From CAWBCR01 sp963787375 (GTDB taxonomy: Bacteria > Chloroflexota > Anaerolineae > Aggregatilineales > UBA3940): a DNA stretch of 64,000 nucleotides. The notes under the pieces were generated by a model. It was not told where the DNA came from, made no database searches, and was given only the letters and a program-made list of their open reading frames with translations. Positions 33,707 to 42,739 of this stretch are shown piece after piece (the stretch's first letter is position 1; every line of letters starts with the position of its first letter). The translations under genes and the position numbers were made by a program. Location: the NCBI GenBank assembly GCA_963787375.1, contig CAWBCR010000017.1, positions 434,001 to 498,000 on the forward strand, in the 5' to 3' direction.

Positions 33707-34844
33707 ATGACGACACAAGGGCCGCCACTGGTTGAGATTCTGGCAGACATTCCCGATCCGCGCCAAGAGCAGGGCAAGCGGTACCCGCTGAGCGCGATGC
33801 TGAGCCTAATGGTGGTGGGGGTGCTGTGTGGGTACCAGACCATCAAGGCAATTGCGGAATGGGGGTCGAACTACGGAGAGGAGTATGCCGACCAGCTGGG
33901 TTTCAATGAACATGGCTACCCGGCGCAGGCCAGTTGGTATCGAGTGCTGCGGCTGGTCGATGTCGAGTTGTTTGAGGAGAAAGTGCGGCAGTGGGTCGAA
34001 GAGGTGCTGATGCCCGAGGAGGGTGAGCGGCTGGGCTTAAGCATTGATGGCAAAACACTGCGGGTCAGCAAAAAGAATGGGAGCCTGCAACAGCCATCTG
34101 CTGAGTGCGGTGGCTCATGAGATCGGGGTCGTGGTGGGGCAGTGGGCGGTGGATGACCATACCAATGAGATCGGGATGATGAAATCGCTGCTGCGCGACC
34201 TGGTCCTGGAAGGGCGGGTGGTCACGACCGATGGCTTGCTCACCCAGAAGGACGTGGCGAGAATCATCGTGGATGGCGGAGGCGATTACGTGCTGCCGGT
34301 GAAAGACAACCAGCCCGCCACCAAAGAGGCGATTGCGGAGTGGTTTGCCGAGCCACCTGCCCCTTATGAGGAAGCCAACCCGACCGCACAGCGGGCCGAA
34401 AAGGGGCATGACCGTCTGGCGATCCGACGCCTCGAAACGACCACCGTCCTCAACGACTACCTGGACTGGAAAGGGCTGGCGCAAGCCTTCAAGCTCACCC
34501 GCCGCTTTGTTCACCTCTCGACCGGCGAGGTTCAGGAAAGGACCCTGTACGGTATTACTTCTCTGTCTGCGGAAGAAGCCGACCCGCAGGCGTTGCTGAC
34601 CTTCATCCAGCACCACTGGACGATTGAGAACAAGCTGCACTGGGTCAAAGATGTCACGCTGGACGAAGACCACTGCCAGTTACGCAAAGGCCGAACCCAT
34701 CACCTGATGGCCTTGTTCCGCAATCTGGCCCTGTCCCTGCTGCGGCTCAATGACTACCACAACATCGCCAGTTCCCTGCGCACCTTCGCCGCCCAACCCG
34801 ACAAAGCGCTTCAACTAGTTACCTGTCCCATTGGAGAACGATAA
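33707..34844 (+). pseudogene. ISAs1-family transposase, frameshifted
   Basis: It matches the intact copy along its whole length, but the frame changes near 34070-34077, in and after a run of five A. There the expected KMGACNSHLLSAV is read in the +1 frame. The catalytic Asp and Glu regions (LSIDGKTLR, VTTDGLLTQ, TIENKLHW) are all kept. One surplus base explains the break. The cause may be a real mutation, a sequence error or, less likely, a translational frameshift. No functional product is expected without a shift. Confidence 0.85.
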
Positions 34845-34870
34845 CGCCCTGTTCAGCAGACGGCGGATTA

Positions 34871-34898
34871 TTGTTTTGGCAACGCTGAAGAGTATAAT
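34871..34898 (+). promoter_or_regulatory. Candidate promoter of the GT2 gene
   Basis: TTGTTT (34871-34876), a 16-base spacer and a perfect TATAAT (34893-34898), just outside the right end of the second insertion sequence and 245 bases before the GT2 start. The rest of the 291-base gap holds no gene I can support. Confidence 0.55.
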
Positions 34899-34918
34899 AG
34901 ACCACGCTAAATGGTCTA
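34898..34918. promoter_or_regulatory. Small perfect inverted repeat at the predicted transcription start
   Basis: TAGACCA, a 7-base spacer and TGGTCTA. It overlaps the last base of the TATAAT box and covers the expected +1 position, as an operator would. Confidence 0.4.
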
Positions 34919-35142
34919 TCCGGTGAGGTACAACTCGTCGACCTCTTGGATAGCCTGTAGGCTGGGGCGGATGCACCAGCTCGTTGCTCAAGAGATAGTG
35001 CCACACTTGCAGGTGGGCCATGCCGACGACGCAGATAATGGCCCGCTTCATTTTGTGGCTGGCGAAATGGCCCCGGTAGCTTGGATGCGGCGATACAGTA
35101 ACTCGGCATAGGCCAGTTGGTGACCAGTAGGTCGGGCAGGAT

Positions 35143-36087
35143 ATGAAAGATATCGCTGTGGTGATACCCGTTCATAACGAGGAAGACAATATCGAAGCGC
35201 TCCACACGGAGCTGATGGGCGTTATGAACGGCCTTGGCCTGTCATACAATGTGATTTACGTAAACGATGGCAGCAAGGATGCCAGCGGGAGTATGCTGGC
35301 CCACCTTGCGGAGGCCGATCCGAACGTCACGATGATTGATTTCCGGCGCAATTTCGGCCAGACGGCTGCGATTGCAGCCGGGATCGACCATGCGCATGCC
35401 GATGTTGTGGTTCTGATGGATGCCGATCTTCAGAACGATCCGGCTGACATTCCCTGCCTGCTGGAAGAGATGAAGAACGGGAACTATGACGTGGTAAGCG
35501 GCTGGCGGCATAATCGCAAGGACCCGTTTATCACTCGCAAGGTGCCGTCAATGGTCGCCAACTGGCTGATCTCGGTCGTGACAGGTGTCCGCCTGCACGA
35601 CTACGGTTGCACGTTGAAGGCCTATCGCCGGGAGGTGCTCGACGAGGTCCGGCTGTACGGTGAGATGCACCGCTTCATCCCGGTCTATGCAGTAGCGATT
35701 GGTGCCAGTCTCAGCGAGATCGTCGTCAATCACCGCCCCCGGATTCATGGCAGAAGCAAGTATGGCTTGATGCGTACTGGGAAAGTGTTTCTCGACCTGA
35801 TCACCGTCAAGTTCCTGCTGAATTACAGCACCCGGCCCATGTATTTGTTTGGCGGGTTCGGGTTGGTGGTCATGATCACCGGCTTTATTCCAACGGGGAT
35901 AGCGTTGTTCCGCAAACTCATGTTGGGTGAGTCGTTAAGCCGGTCGGTGCTTCCCCTGCTGGGCGCAACATTACTTATTCTGGGGATGCAGTCGATCTTG
36001 CTGGGGTTGATGGCAGAACTGTTGGTTCGCACCTATCACGAAGCTCAGCATAAACCGATCTACGTTGTCCGGCGCATCATAGAATAG
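35143..36087 (+). CDS. GT2 glycosyltransferase (polyprenyl-phosphate sugar transferase type)
   Basis: A GT-A fold transferase that moves a sugar from a nucleotide donor to a polyprenyl phosphate, like DPM1 or GtrB. The N-terminal catalytic domain has VVIPVHNEEDNIEAL, the DGSKD nucleotide region, RRNFGQTAAIAAG and the metal-binding DADLQNDP. Further motifs are YGCTLKAYRREVL and HRPRIHGRSKYG. Two C-terminal membrane helices (about residues 232-255 and 265-295) anchor it. At 314 residues the length is normal. It is intact although most surrounding genes are broken, and may serve the glycan or glycolipid pathway of this locus. Confidence 0.93.
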   Translation: MKDIAVVIPVHNEEDNIEALHTELMGVMNGLGLSYNVIYVNDGSKDASGSMLAHLAEADPNVTMIDFRRNFGQTAAIAAGIDHAHADVVVLMDADLQNDPADIPCLLEEMKNGNYDVVSGWRHNRKDPFITRKVPSMVANWLISVVTGVRLHDYGCTLKAYRREVLDEVRLYGEMHRFIPVYAVAIGASLSEIVVNHRPRIHGRSKYGLMRTGKVFLDLITVKFLLNYSTRPMYLFGGFGLVVMITGFIPTGIALFRKLMLGESLSRSVLPLLGATLLILGMQSILLGLMAELLVRTYHEAQHKPIYVVRRIIE

Positions 36088-36144
36088 GCCGGATACGAAC
36101 CACCGGGTTGTTGGCAAATCCCTGGTAGAGTAGTGCCCATTGTC

Positions 36145-37208
36145 ATGTTGTCAGACACACAAAACGAACCTGATATGCAGCCGGCAGACGAGGCAACGAG
36201 CATTCCCGATCCTTCCATCGAGCTATCTGTACAGGCGCAGGCGGCAACTAAGCCCATAACAGGAAACGCTGGGTGGGTATCGCCCAGATCGTCATCAGCG
36301 TGGTCATACTGGCCTGGCTGTTCAACAAGATCGGCCTGCAAAACATCCTCGATACGTTTGCCACGCTCAACGTCTGGCTGTACTTCTGGGCCGGAATTGC
36401 ACTCATGGCCTCGATTGGCGCGCGTGCGCTGCGTTGGAAAGTGCTGCTGTCTCCTCTTGGAGTAGAAGCTCGATACTCAAACTCTTCAGACTGTATCTGG
36501 TAGGCTTCTTCTGGAACAGCTTCCTGCCCAGCGGTTTCGGCGGTGACGTAGTCAAAGCGGTGGAGCTGGGGCACACAACCCAGAACGGCGCCGCGGCTGT
36601 GATCAGCGTGATCTTTGACCGCATGATGGGCCTGTTGACCACGTGCATTGTCGCGCTGATGATGATCCCATTCTGGCCCAGCTCTTCCCTCCTGAAGCAC
36701 CGGGCAGTGATTGTCCTGACTGTTGGGATTGTGGCTGGCATGTGGTTGCTACGCCTCGACATATTGAGCTGGATAGATCGCAAGTTCCCCCTGCTGAGGC
36801 CCATTAGCAACAACAAGCACATTATCGCGCTTCACGAAACCCTGCGCAGCTACAGCCTGAAAAATTTGCCACTGGCCTGCTGGCTTCGGTGCCTTTCACC
36901 GTGCTGACCGTCCTCACCAACTACCTGGTGGGCCTGGCGCTGGGCGTCCGGTTGTCGTTCCTCACTTATGCGCTCTATACACCGATCGTCAGTATCATCA
37001 GCCTCCTGCCTATCTCCTTTAATGGGATTGGAGTCAGGAGTATACTTACAAAGTGCTGTTCAGCATGGTCGGCGTTCCGATTGCCCAGGCCGTAGCGATG
37101 GCTTTCGCCGTCAACCTGCTCCGCTTCGCCGTAGGTGCCGTAGGAGGCATCGTCACGCTGATCAGCGGTATCAGGCGGGCGGTGGAAACGGACCCGTCCA
37201 CTGTGTGA
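36145..37208 (+). pseudogene. UPF0104/lysylphosphatidylglycerol-synthase-type flippase, several frameshifts
   Basis: A membrane protein of the LPG-synthase transmembrane (UPF0104) family, in pieces. It starts MLSDTQNEPDMQ at 36145. It then shifts near 36265 into VGIAQIVISVVILAWLF, again near 36470-36480 into LFRLYLVGFFWNSFLPSGFGGDVVKAVELG, and again near 36880 into LTNYLVGLALGVRLSFLTYALYTPIVS. A last shift near 37030 leads into KVLFSMVGVPIAQAVAMAFAVNL. Joined, the parts make about 350 residues, the normal length. At least four indels are needed. The gene follows a GT2 gene, a common pairing in envelope loci. Confidence 0.8.
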
Positions 37209-37249
37209 CCGGCAGACAGCGGCAGGATTGACTAACACGAGAGAGAGTT

Positions 37250-38022
37250 ATGCTTTCAGTATTCAACCGACGAAGCTGAGACTGGTGCGGCGAGAAAGCC
37301 CTGGAGAAGGTCGGGGTGGACAATTCTGCTGGTAGTTTTTGCTTTATAAGAGCGGCAGGACGTGGCTGCGCGCGTTGATCGGCAAAGCAATCTGCCAGCA
37401 CTACGGTGTGAACGAGGATCTGCTGTTGTTCACCTACACGCTGACGCGCAGCGCCAGTGTGTTGAGCACCAATTTCACACACGATGGCCCGGGCTGCTCG
37501 CGGACTCTCTACCGCCAGATGGCTGTCGACCGTTCCCGCCGCCGCAGGCAGAAAGTGTTGTTCATCGTCCGTGACCGCGTGACGTGCTGGTCTCGTGCTA
37601 TTTTCAGGCGGTAGAGCGCATCAACGTGTTCGACGGGACGATCTCCGAGTTCATCAGAGACGACCGCTATGGGATCAGAAGTACATTCATTGCTGAATAT
37701 CTGGCACCTCAACCAGGAAATGCCGCGCGAGTTCATGCTGCTTACCTACGAAGATATGCACATGGCGACGGAAGAAGTCCTGCGCAGACGCTCGACTTCA
37801 TAGGCGCGAGCGCGGGTGCGTGACGAAACGATTCATCCAGCGGGCGGTGCAGTTGCCAGCTTTGACAACCTGCATAGCATGGAGCAGAGCAAGCAGTACA
37901 AAATTGACTGGATGCAGCCCGGCGATGTGGACGAATGCGGAGTCTTACAAGGTACGGGGTGACAAGATTATGGCGGCTATGTGGATTATCTGAGCAGCGA
38001 GAATGCTATATTGAGTAAGTGA
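37250..38022 (+). pseudogene. Sulfotransferase-domain protein, many frameshifts
   Basis: A degraded sulfotransferase. Recognisable pieces in order are the start MLSVFNRR (37250), the PAPS-binding KSGRTWLRALIGKAICQHYG, NFTHDGPG, KVLFIVRD followed in another frame by VLVSCYFQAVERINVFDGTI, then LLNIWHLNQEMPREFMLLTYEDM. The end is GGYVDYLSSENAIL with a stop at 38022. Six or more indels and an internal stop separate them. Restored, it would be about 255 residues and would transfer sulfate from PAPS to a sugar or lipid. It is not functional as written. Confidence 0.78.
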
Positions 38023-38070
38023 GAAGTAGGTGCTTCCTGAGACTGTACGACAAGTAGGAGCTTATCCCGG

Positions 38071-39718
38071 ATGCAATACAAGCATGTGCTGATTATTGGC
38101 CTGGACGGCGGCACGTTTGCGCTGATCCGGCCCTGGGCAGAGCAGGGATACCTGCCCAACCTGAAGCGGCTGCTCGATCAGGGCGTGAGTTGCGATCTGC
38201 TTTCGACGCTGCCGCCGGTCACGTCGCCCGCCTGGCCCAGCTTCATGACGGGCATGAACCCCGGCAAACATGGCGTCTTTGACTTTATCCGGCCCAAAGG
38301 CACCACGTATGACATGGTCAATTCGACTTCGATCCAGCAGCCCACAGTGTGGGACCGGCTGGCAGCCGCCGGGGTGCGCGTGGGCGTGGTGAACATCCCG
38401 GTCACGTACCCACCCCACCCGCTCAAAGATGGGTTCATGATCACCGGCCTGTTGTCCCCTCGTCAGGGCCGTATCTCCTACCCCGACGACCTGATCGCAC
38501 GCTACGAAAAAGAGCTTGGCCCCTACCGCATCGCACCGGAAGTGCAGTATACACGCGGGCAGGAGGATGCCTTCATCGCCGACCTGCGGGAGGTGATCCA
38601 GCAGCGGGGCAAGTATTCTGTCGCGCTCATGGAGCACGAGCCGTGGGATGTGATGATGGTGGTCTATGGGTCGACCGACATCGGATCACATGCCCTGTGG
38701 CATTTCGCCGACGAGACGCACCCGCAGCACAACCCCGATGCCCCTCAGCATCACAAGACAAGCCTGCGTGACGTCTATGCGCTGGTCGACGAGCAGATCG
38801 GTAAGATGCTTGCTGCTGCGCCCGAAGATACCGCGGTCCTCGTCATGTCGGATCACGGCTTCGGCCCGCTGCATTACACGGTCAACCTGAATTTCGTTCT
38901 GATGCAGGCTGGCCTGATGCATCTGAAGCGCACGCCGCTGACGCAGATCAAGGCCTTTCTGTTCCGTAATGGCATTACCCCCAAGAGCATCTACCGCCTG
39001 CTCGAAAAGCTGCACATGAACAATCTGGCTGCGCGGGTATCTAAAGGTACCCGTAACGCAGTGGTCAGCAAGTTCCTGTCCTACGATGATGTCGATTGGG
39101 AGCGCACCAAAGCCTTTTCGATGGGCCACGTTGGCCAGATCTATATCAACGTCAAGGGGCTGCACCCGCAGGGTATCGTGGAGCCGGGCACGGAGGAGTG
39201 GGAAGTACGGCAACAGGTGCTCGACGCGCTGGAAAAGCTGCGCCACCCCGTCACCGGCCAGCCGGTTGTCGACAAGATCATACTGCGCACCCAGGAGTTC
39301 AGCGGGCCGTTCGCCGAGAATGCCCCCGACCTCCAGGTCGTGCTCGATAATTACCGCTGCATCTCCTTCCCGCTGTTCGCGACGACGCCCGAGGTATTCA
39401 CCGGGCAGATCCGAGGCGATTCGGGCAGCCACCGCCGCGAGGGCATCTTCATCGCCAGCGGGCCGGGCATCCACGCGGGCGAGACCCGCGAAGCCGCCAG
39501 CATTCTGGACGTGGCCCCCACGATCATGTATCTGCTGGGCCAGCCGGTCCCCGTCGAAATGGACGGCCACCCGCTTACAGATATCTTGCTGGACCCCCAC
39601 GGCGTCACCATGTCAGATGCCGAGGTGCGCAAGGTTGATCCCGAGACCGGGCTGTCAGTTGAGGAAACAGAGGAAATCAGAGAATCGCCTGAAAGCCCTG
39701 GGCTATCTGGAGGAATAG
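38071..39718 (+). pseudogene. Alkaline-phosphatase-superfamily phosphodiesterase-like protein, frameshifted near its end
   Basis: A member of the type I phosphodiesterase/nucleotide pyrophosphatase group of the alkaline phosphatase superfamily. The metal site and nucleophile region are present: IIGLDGGTF (first metal Asp), PPVTSPAWPSFMTG (likely nucleophile Thr/Ser), MSDHGFGP and GSHRREGIFIASGPG. Around residue 536 (39677-39684) the frame shifts, and the natural C-terminus RLKALGYLEE with its stop at 39718 is in another frame. Read straight, the protein would instead gain about 30 unrelated residues ending at 39780. The catalytic domain is intact, so function may survive. The substrate is unknown; the context suggests glycolipid or surface polymer chemistry. 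Confidence 0.78.
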
Positions 39719-39758
39719 GCAGGCTGCTCATGAGGAATGACCGCGCAAAGGGTGAGAT

Positions 39759-41846
39759 ATGGGCCGATTCAAGCAAATGATTTCGTCGCTCGCGCCAGAC
39801 ACTGCCATCAAAGCAGTGTCTTTGGCCATATTTGCCCTGTTGGTGTGGCCCATTCCGAGTATCGTATCGTTCGCCAATCCGCGAGACGGCGTTGTCTTTG
39901 GCCGATATACACTCGTCTATTTCGTGCTGATGGTGGCTTATCTGGCCGGAACGCTGGTGGTGGGTGCCCTTGCTGGCTTGGCGCTGCTGCAGCTGACGCC
40001 CGCGCGTCTCGCCCGGCTGCGTCATACTGCTGGATCGCACGCCGGCCTGTTTATGCTCGTCGTTGGTGGCGTGCTGGTGGCGCTGGCCGGCATCCGCGCC
40101 GCTAATCTGGCAGGGCTAATCTCTTTCCCTGGCAGCTTTGTGCAGCCCATGACGATTATCCCCGGTCTGCTGATCGCTAGCCTGGTTTGCCTCGTTATCT
40201 TGCTGGTTGACGGGCCAATGACGCAGAGTATGGAGTCACGGCTCGCCCGACCGCTGCCTCGCCCAAGCAAAACCCCGCTGGCCGGAAGCACGCTGTCGCT
40301 GATCGCCGCGCTCGTGCTGGCGGCCCTGTACATACTGAATCTGGCAGGACATGGCGCTTTCTGGAACTACCCGGTGTCTGTAGATGGCAGCATGCAGATC
40401 TACATTGGCAGGACGGTCCTAAACGGCGGTGTACCATACCAGGCATTTGTCACGCTCTATGGCCCGATTCGTCTCGTGTTCAGCATCATCTGGAATCTGG
40501 GGGCGGATCTGTTCCACATCCCGGTGGCGACATTTGCCCGGGCTATGAACCTGCTGGCAGGCTTCGGGACGTTGATAGGCATTTATGGTCTGGGTAAAGG
40601 GCTAACTGGCCGCTCACTTGGCGGGCTGCTATCGGTGATCGTGCTGCTGGGCATTGAGCAGATACAAGATGTCCTGGTTATCGGGCCCATATTCAGGCCT
40701 ATTGAGGTTCTGATCATGGTGACTGCTCTGTGGTTGGCGCAGCACAGCCGCTGGTTCTGGGCCGGGATCGTCGCTGCGCTGGCTACGCTGATGTACGCCC
40801 CTATAGGCCTTGTGGCGCTTATGCTCTTTGTAGTGGCATTGCTGCAAAATGAACAGCCACGCGGGAGGGCAGGGATTCAGGTGCTGCTGGGCGGCATGCT
40901 CGTTGCCGGGTTGGCCGTGGCGGTCCTGGCGCTCATCGGCAGCCTGGGCGCGGCCTATCTGGAGGTCGTGCAGCCGTTGTTTCTATTCTTCGCGGGTGCG
41001 GTCTCTCCGCATCAGGGGCAGGCCGGCAGCAATTTCGGAAACGGGTTATTGGCATGGGTATCTCGCTTCCCGACCATTATTGGCTGGCAGTATTCTGGCG
41101 ATTGGGAGCTTGTGGCCTTGATCGGGCTGGGAGTTGTGACCACAATCGTGCGGCGCGGGAAAGCTGCGTTTCTGTCGCCAAAAGTGTCGGCGGTGCTGCT
41201 GACCGCCGTGCCGTTAACACTCACTATCCTTCTCGACGAAGGCGGCAGCCCTGATTTCTATATGCGGACGGCGGCGCTTTCACCCTTTGGCGCGGCGGCC
41301 CTCATCGACGTGCTGGCTCTCCTGTTCTCGCGCAGCGAGGCCCCGCTGGGCGTCCTGTGGCAGACTCTTGGTGGAGCCGTGTGTGCTCTGCTTCTGCTTT
41401 TAGGCATCGCCGACGGCTTCCAGCATGAGCAATTCCTGTATTCGTTGGTCAATATACCGATGAGTAAGCAGCAGCAGATGGCTAACGAGCTGCACGCTGC
41501 ACTGCGTCCCGATGAGCGAGTGTGGTGCGGAATGCAGATGTGGTATCTGGCCTTCACCGGTGATGACAATGCGATCCCGATCCGGAGGTTCGGCGGCAAG
41601 TTGGATTTGGATGCAGCAACGGGCTGGACACCTGAGCACGCGCTTGGGGTGGTCGAAACCAATCCTCCTCCCGTTATCATGTGGCTGGGTTCCTTTCCTG
41701 ATCCTATTGGAAGCTGGGTGAGCCAGAATTACGTAAGAGCCGGGAAGCTGGACTTCGACTCGCAGAGCTTTGCTCAGGATATCTATGTGCTGAAGAGCCG
41801 CGATGACATCCTGCATCTCGTTTCTGGCTGGCCGCTCCAACCGTAA
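39759..41846 (+). CDS. Large polytopic membrane protein, possible GT-C-type transferase
   Basis: 695 residues with about twelve to fourteen membrane helices and a C-terminal soluble part of about 120 residues. The layout (first extracytoplasmic loop with DGSMQIYIGRTVLNGGVPYQAFVTLYGP, then many helices) is like the GT-C glycosyltransferases of the GT39/PMT type. The Asp in the first loop would be the catalytic candidate. I do not recognise a named family. The start at 39759 overlaps the read-through end of the phosphodiesterase-like gene but lies after that gene's natural stop. It probably belongs to the same envelope-related unit. Confidence 0.72.
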   Translation: MGRFKQMISSLAPDTAIKAVSLAIFALLVWPIPSIVSFANPRDGVVFGRYTLVYFVLMVAYLAGTLVVGALAGLALLQLTPARLARLRHTAGSHAGLFMLVVGGVLVALAGIRAANLAGLISFPGSFVQPMTIIPGLLIASLVCLVILLVDGPMTQSMESRLARPLPRPSKTPLAGSTLSLIAALVLAALYILNLAGHGAFWNYPVSVDGSMQIYIGRTVLNGGVPYQAFVTLYGPIRLVFSIIWNLGADLFHIPVATFARAMNLLAGFGTLIGIYGLGKGLTGRSLGGLLSVIVLLGIEQIQDVLVIGPIFRPIEVLIMVTALWLAQHSRWFWAGIVAALATLMYAPIGLVALMLFVVALLQNEQPRGRAGIQVLLGGMLVAGLAVAVLALIGSLGAAYLEVVQPLFLFFAGAVSPHQGQAGSNFGNGLLAWVSRFPTIIGWQYSGDWELVALIGLGVVTTIVRRGKAAFLSPKVSAVLLTAVPLTLTILLDEGGSPDFYMRTAALSPFGAAALIDVLALLFSRSEAPLGVLWQTLGGAVCALLLLLGIADGFQHEQFLYSLVNIPMSKQQQMANELHAALRPDERVWCGMQMWYLAFTGDDNAIPIRRFGGKLDLDAATGWTPEHALGVVETNPPPVIMWLGSFPDPIGSWVSQNYVRAGKLDFDSQSFAQDIYVLKSRDDILHLVSGWPLQP

Positions 41847-41991
41847 GGTAGAGCGGCCAACTGCGCTTCGCCAGGCCTTGAGCCAATAGCCCGGCGGTGA
41901 GCTGGCCGTTGTATGATACACTTTAGATGGCCGGTTGATCCTCCAGAAGGTCTGTTTCAATTACAGCCGGGCTGCGAAAGGCTGGTGGTCG

Positions 41992-42472
41992 ATGATCGGG
42001 CACGATCTCTTTGACACCCTGTATGTTCTGTTCGCCATTGTGCTGCAAGGCATGCTGGCGCTGTACTTCGCCCTGCGCAAGTGGCGCTTCGATACAGCCA
42101 TGCGCGTCGGCTGGATCATATACGCTCTGGGCGTGCTGGCCGCGATCCTGAGCGTGGCGCTCTTGATCGTGGGCAAGCCGTGGTACTTCTGGATTGCGGG
42201 CTTTCTGTACGCGGCCTGGGCTGCGTTCGGCTATGTGGTCGACATCGCCCGCCCGGTCGAGTGGCGCAGCCCGATCCGCTGGCCGGTCTTGATCCCCTAT
42301 GTTGTGCTGTATTATGGGCAGCCTGATGTTCTTCTGGTGGCCGGTGGCTCTCATCGGACGTGCGTACTGGTATGTCTGCGCCGTGCTGTTTGTGGTCGGC
42401 GCTGTGCTGAACCTCACCTCGCATGGCAGGCCGCAGGATGAGCAGACACCGGTCAGAACCCGGCAGGCCTGA
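41992..42472 (+). pseudogene. Four-helix membrane protein of unknown function, one frameshift
   Basis: A small hydrophobic protein starting at 41992 (MIGHDLFDTLYVLFAIVLQG). The frame breaks at the GGG near 42316-42319. The natural continuation GSLMFFWWPVALIGRAYWYVCAVLFVVGAVLN is one frame over and ends at 42472 with a charged tail. Restored, it has about 160 residues and five hydrophobic segments. I do not recognise the family. A TATGAT box near 41913-41918 may be its promoter. Confidence 0.6.
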
Positions 42473-42500
42473 CACGCTGCTGCACAGGGGCTGCAAATCG

Positions 42501-42529
42501 AAAAGAGCGCCCAATAGGGACGCTCTTTT
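42501..42529. terminator. Bidirectional terminator
   Basis: AAAAGAGCG, an 11-base loop, then CGCTCTTTT. It ends transcription of both the membrane-protein gene and the convergent tRNA gene. Confidence 0.85.
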
Positions 42530-42541
42530 GCGTTCTGTCTG

Positions 42542-42614
42542 TGACCCGCCCAGGACTCGAACCTGGAACCAATTGATTAAGAGTCAACTGCTCTGCCAAT
42601 TGAGCTAGCGGGCC
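42542..42614 (-). tRNA. tRNA-Lys (anticodon CTT)
   Basis: A 73-base cloverleaf. The acceptor stem is GGCCCGC / GCGGGTC with discriminator A. The D arm is GCTC-AATTGGCA-GAGC and the anticodon stem is GTTGA / TCAAT with loop CTCTTAA, giving anticodon CTT, which reads AAG. The T arm is CCAGG-TTCGAGT-CCTGG. The CCA end is not encoded. It has its own strong promoter and a terminator, and is the only tRNA gene I found. Confidence 0.96.
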
Positions 42615-42644
42615 ATGCAGGTTTCTGGGTAAAGTACATTCACA

Positions 42645-42672
42645 ATTATAGCGCGCTCTAGGAGCGCGTCAA
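42645..42672 (-). promoter_or_regulatory. Strong promoter of tRNA-Lys
   Basis: On the minus strand: TTGACG (42667-42672), a 16-base spacer and a perfect TATAAT (42645-42650), 30 bases before the tRNA. It is the best match to the sigma-70 consensus in the window. Confidence 0.8.
42652..42668. promoter_or_regulatory. Perfect palindrome filling the tRNA-Lys promoter spacer
   Basis: CGCGCTC-TAG-GAGCGCG, a 17-base perfect palindrome lying almost exactly between the -35 and -10 boxes. It is in the gap shared with the divergent MoxR gene. It could be an operator. Confidence 0.45.
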
Positions 42673-42739
42673 CCATGGTGACGTCAATTCGGGCATCGCG
42701 CCCGCACTCGCACCTGACCATGCCAAGGAGCTTCTCAAT

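Larger units (their letters stand above)
33630..34851 (+). mobile_element. ISAs1-family insertion sequence, copy 2, with 10-base target duplication
   Basis: A 1,222-base element with 18-base terminal inverted repeats (CAGGGCTTTATCGTTCTC and the complement of GAGAACGATAACGCCCTG, one mismatch). The flanks are TTCATCAGAC (33620-33629) and TTCAGCAGAC (34852-34861), a 10-base target duplication with one difference. The transposase gene carries a +1 frameshift. The element is similar to copy 1 but clearly diverged, so the two are not recent duplicates of each other. Confidence 0.9.

Noticed and set aside
34070..34077. Programmed frameshift in the ISAs1 transposase copy 2
   Set aside because: The shift needed is +1, the run is not a canonical slippery site for it, and the intact copy has no shift. 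Decay or error is simpler.
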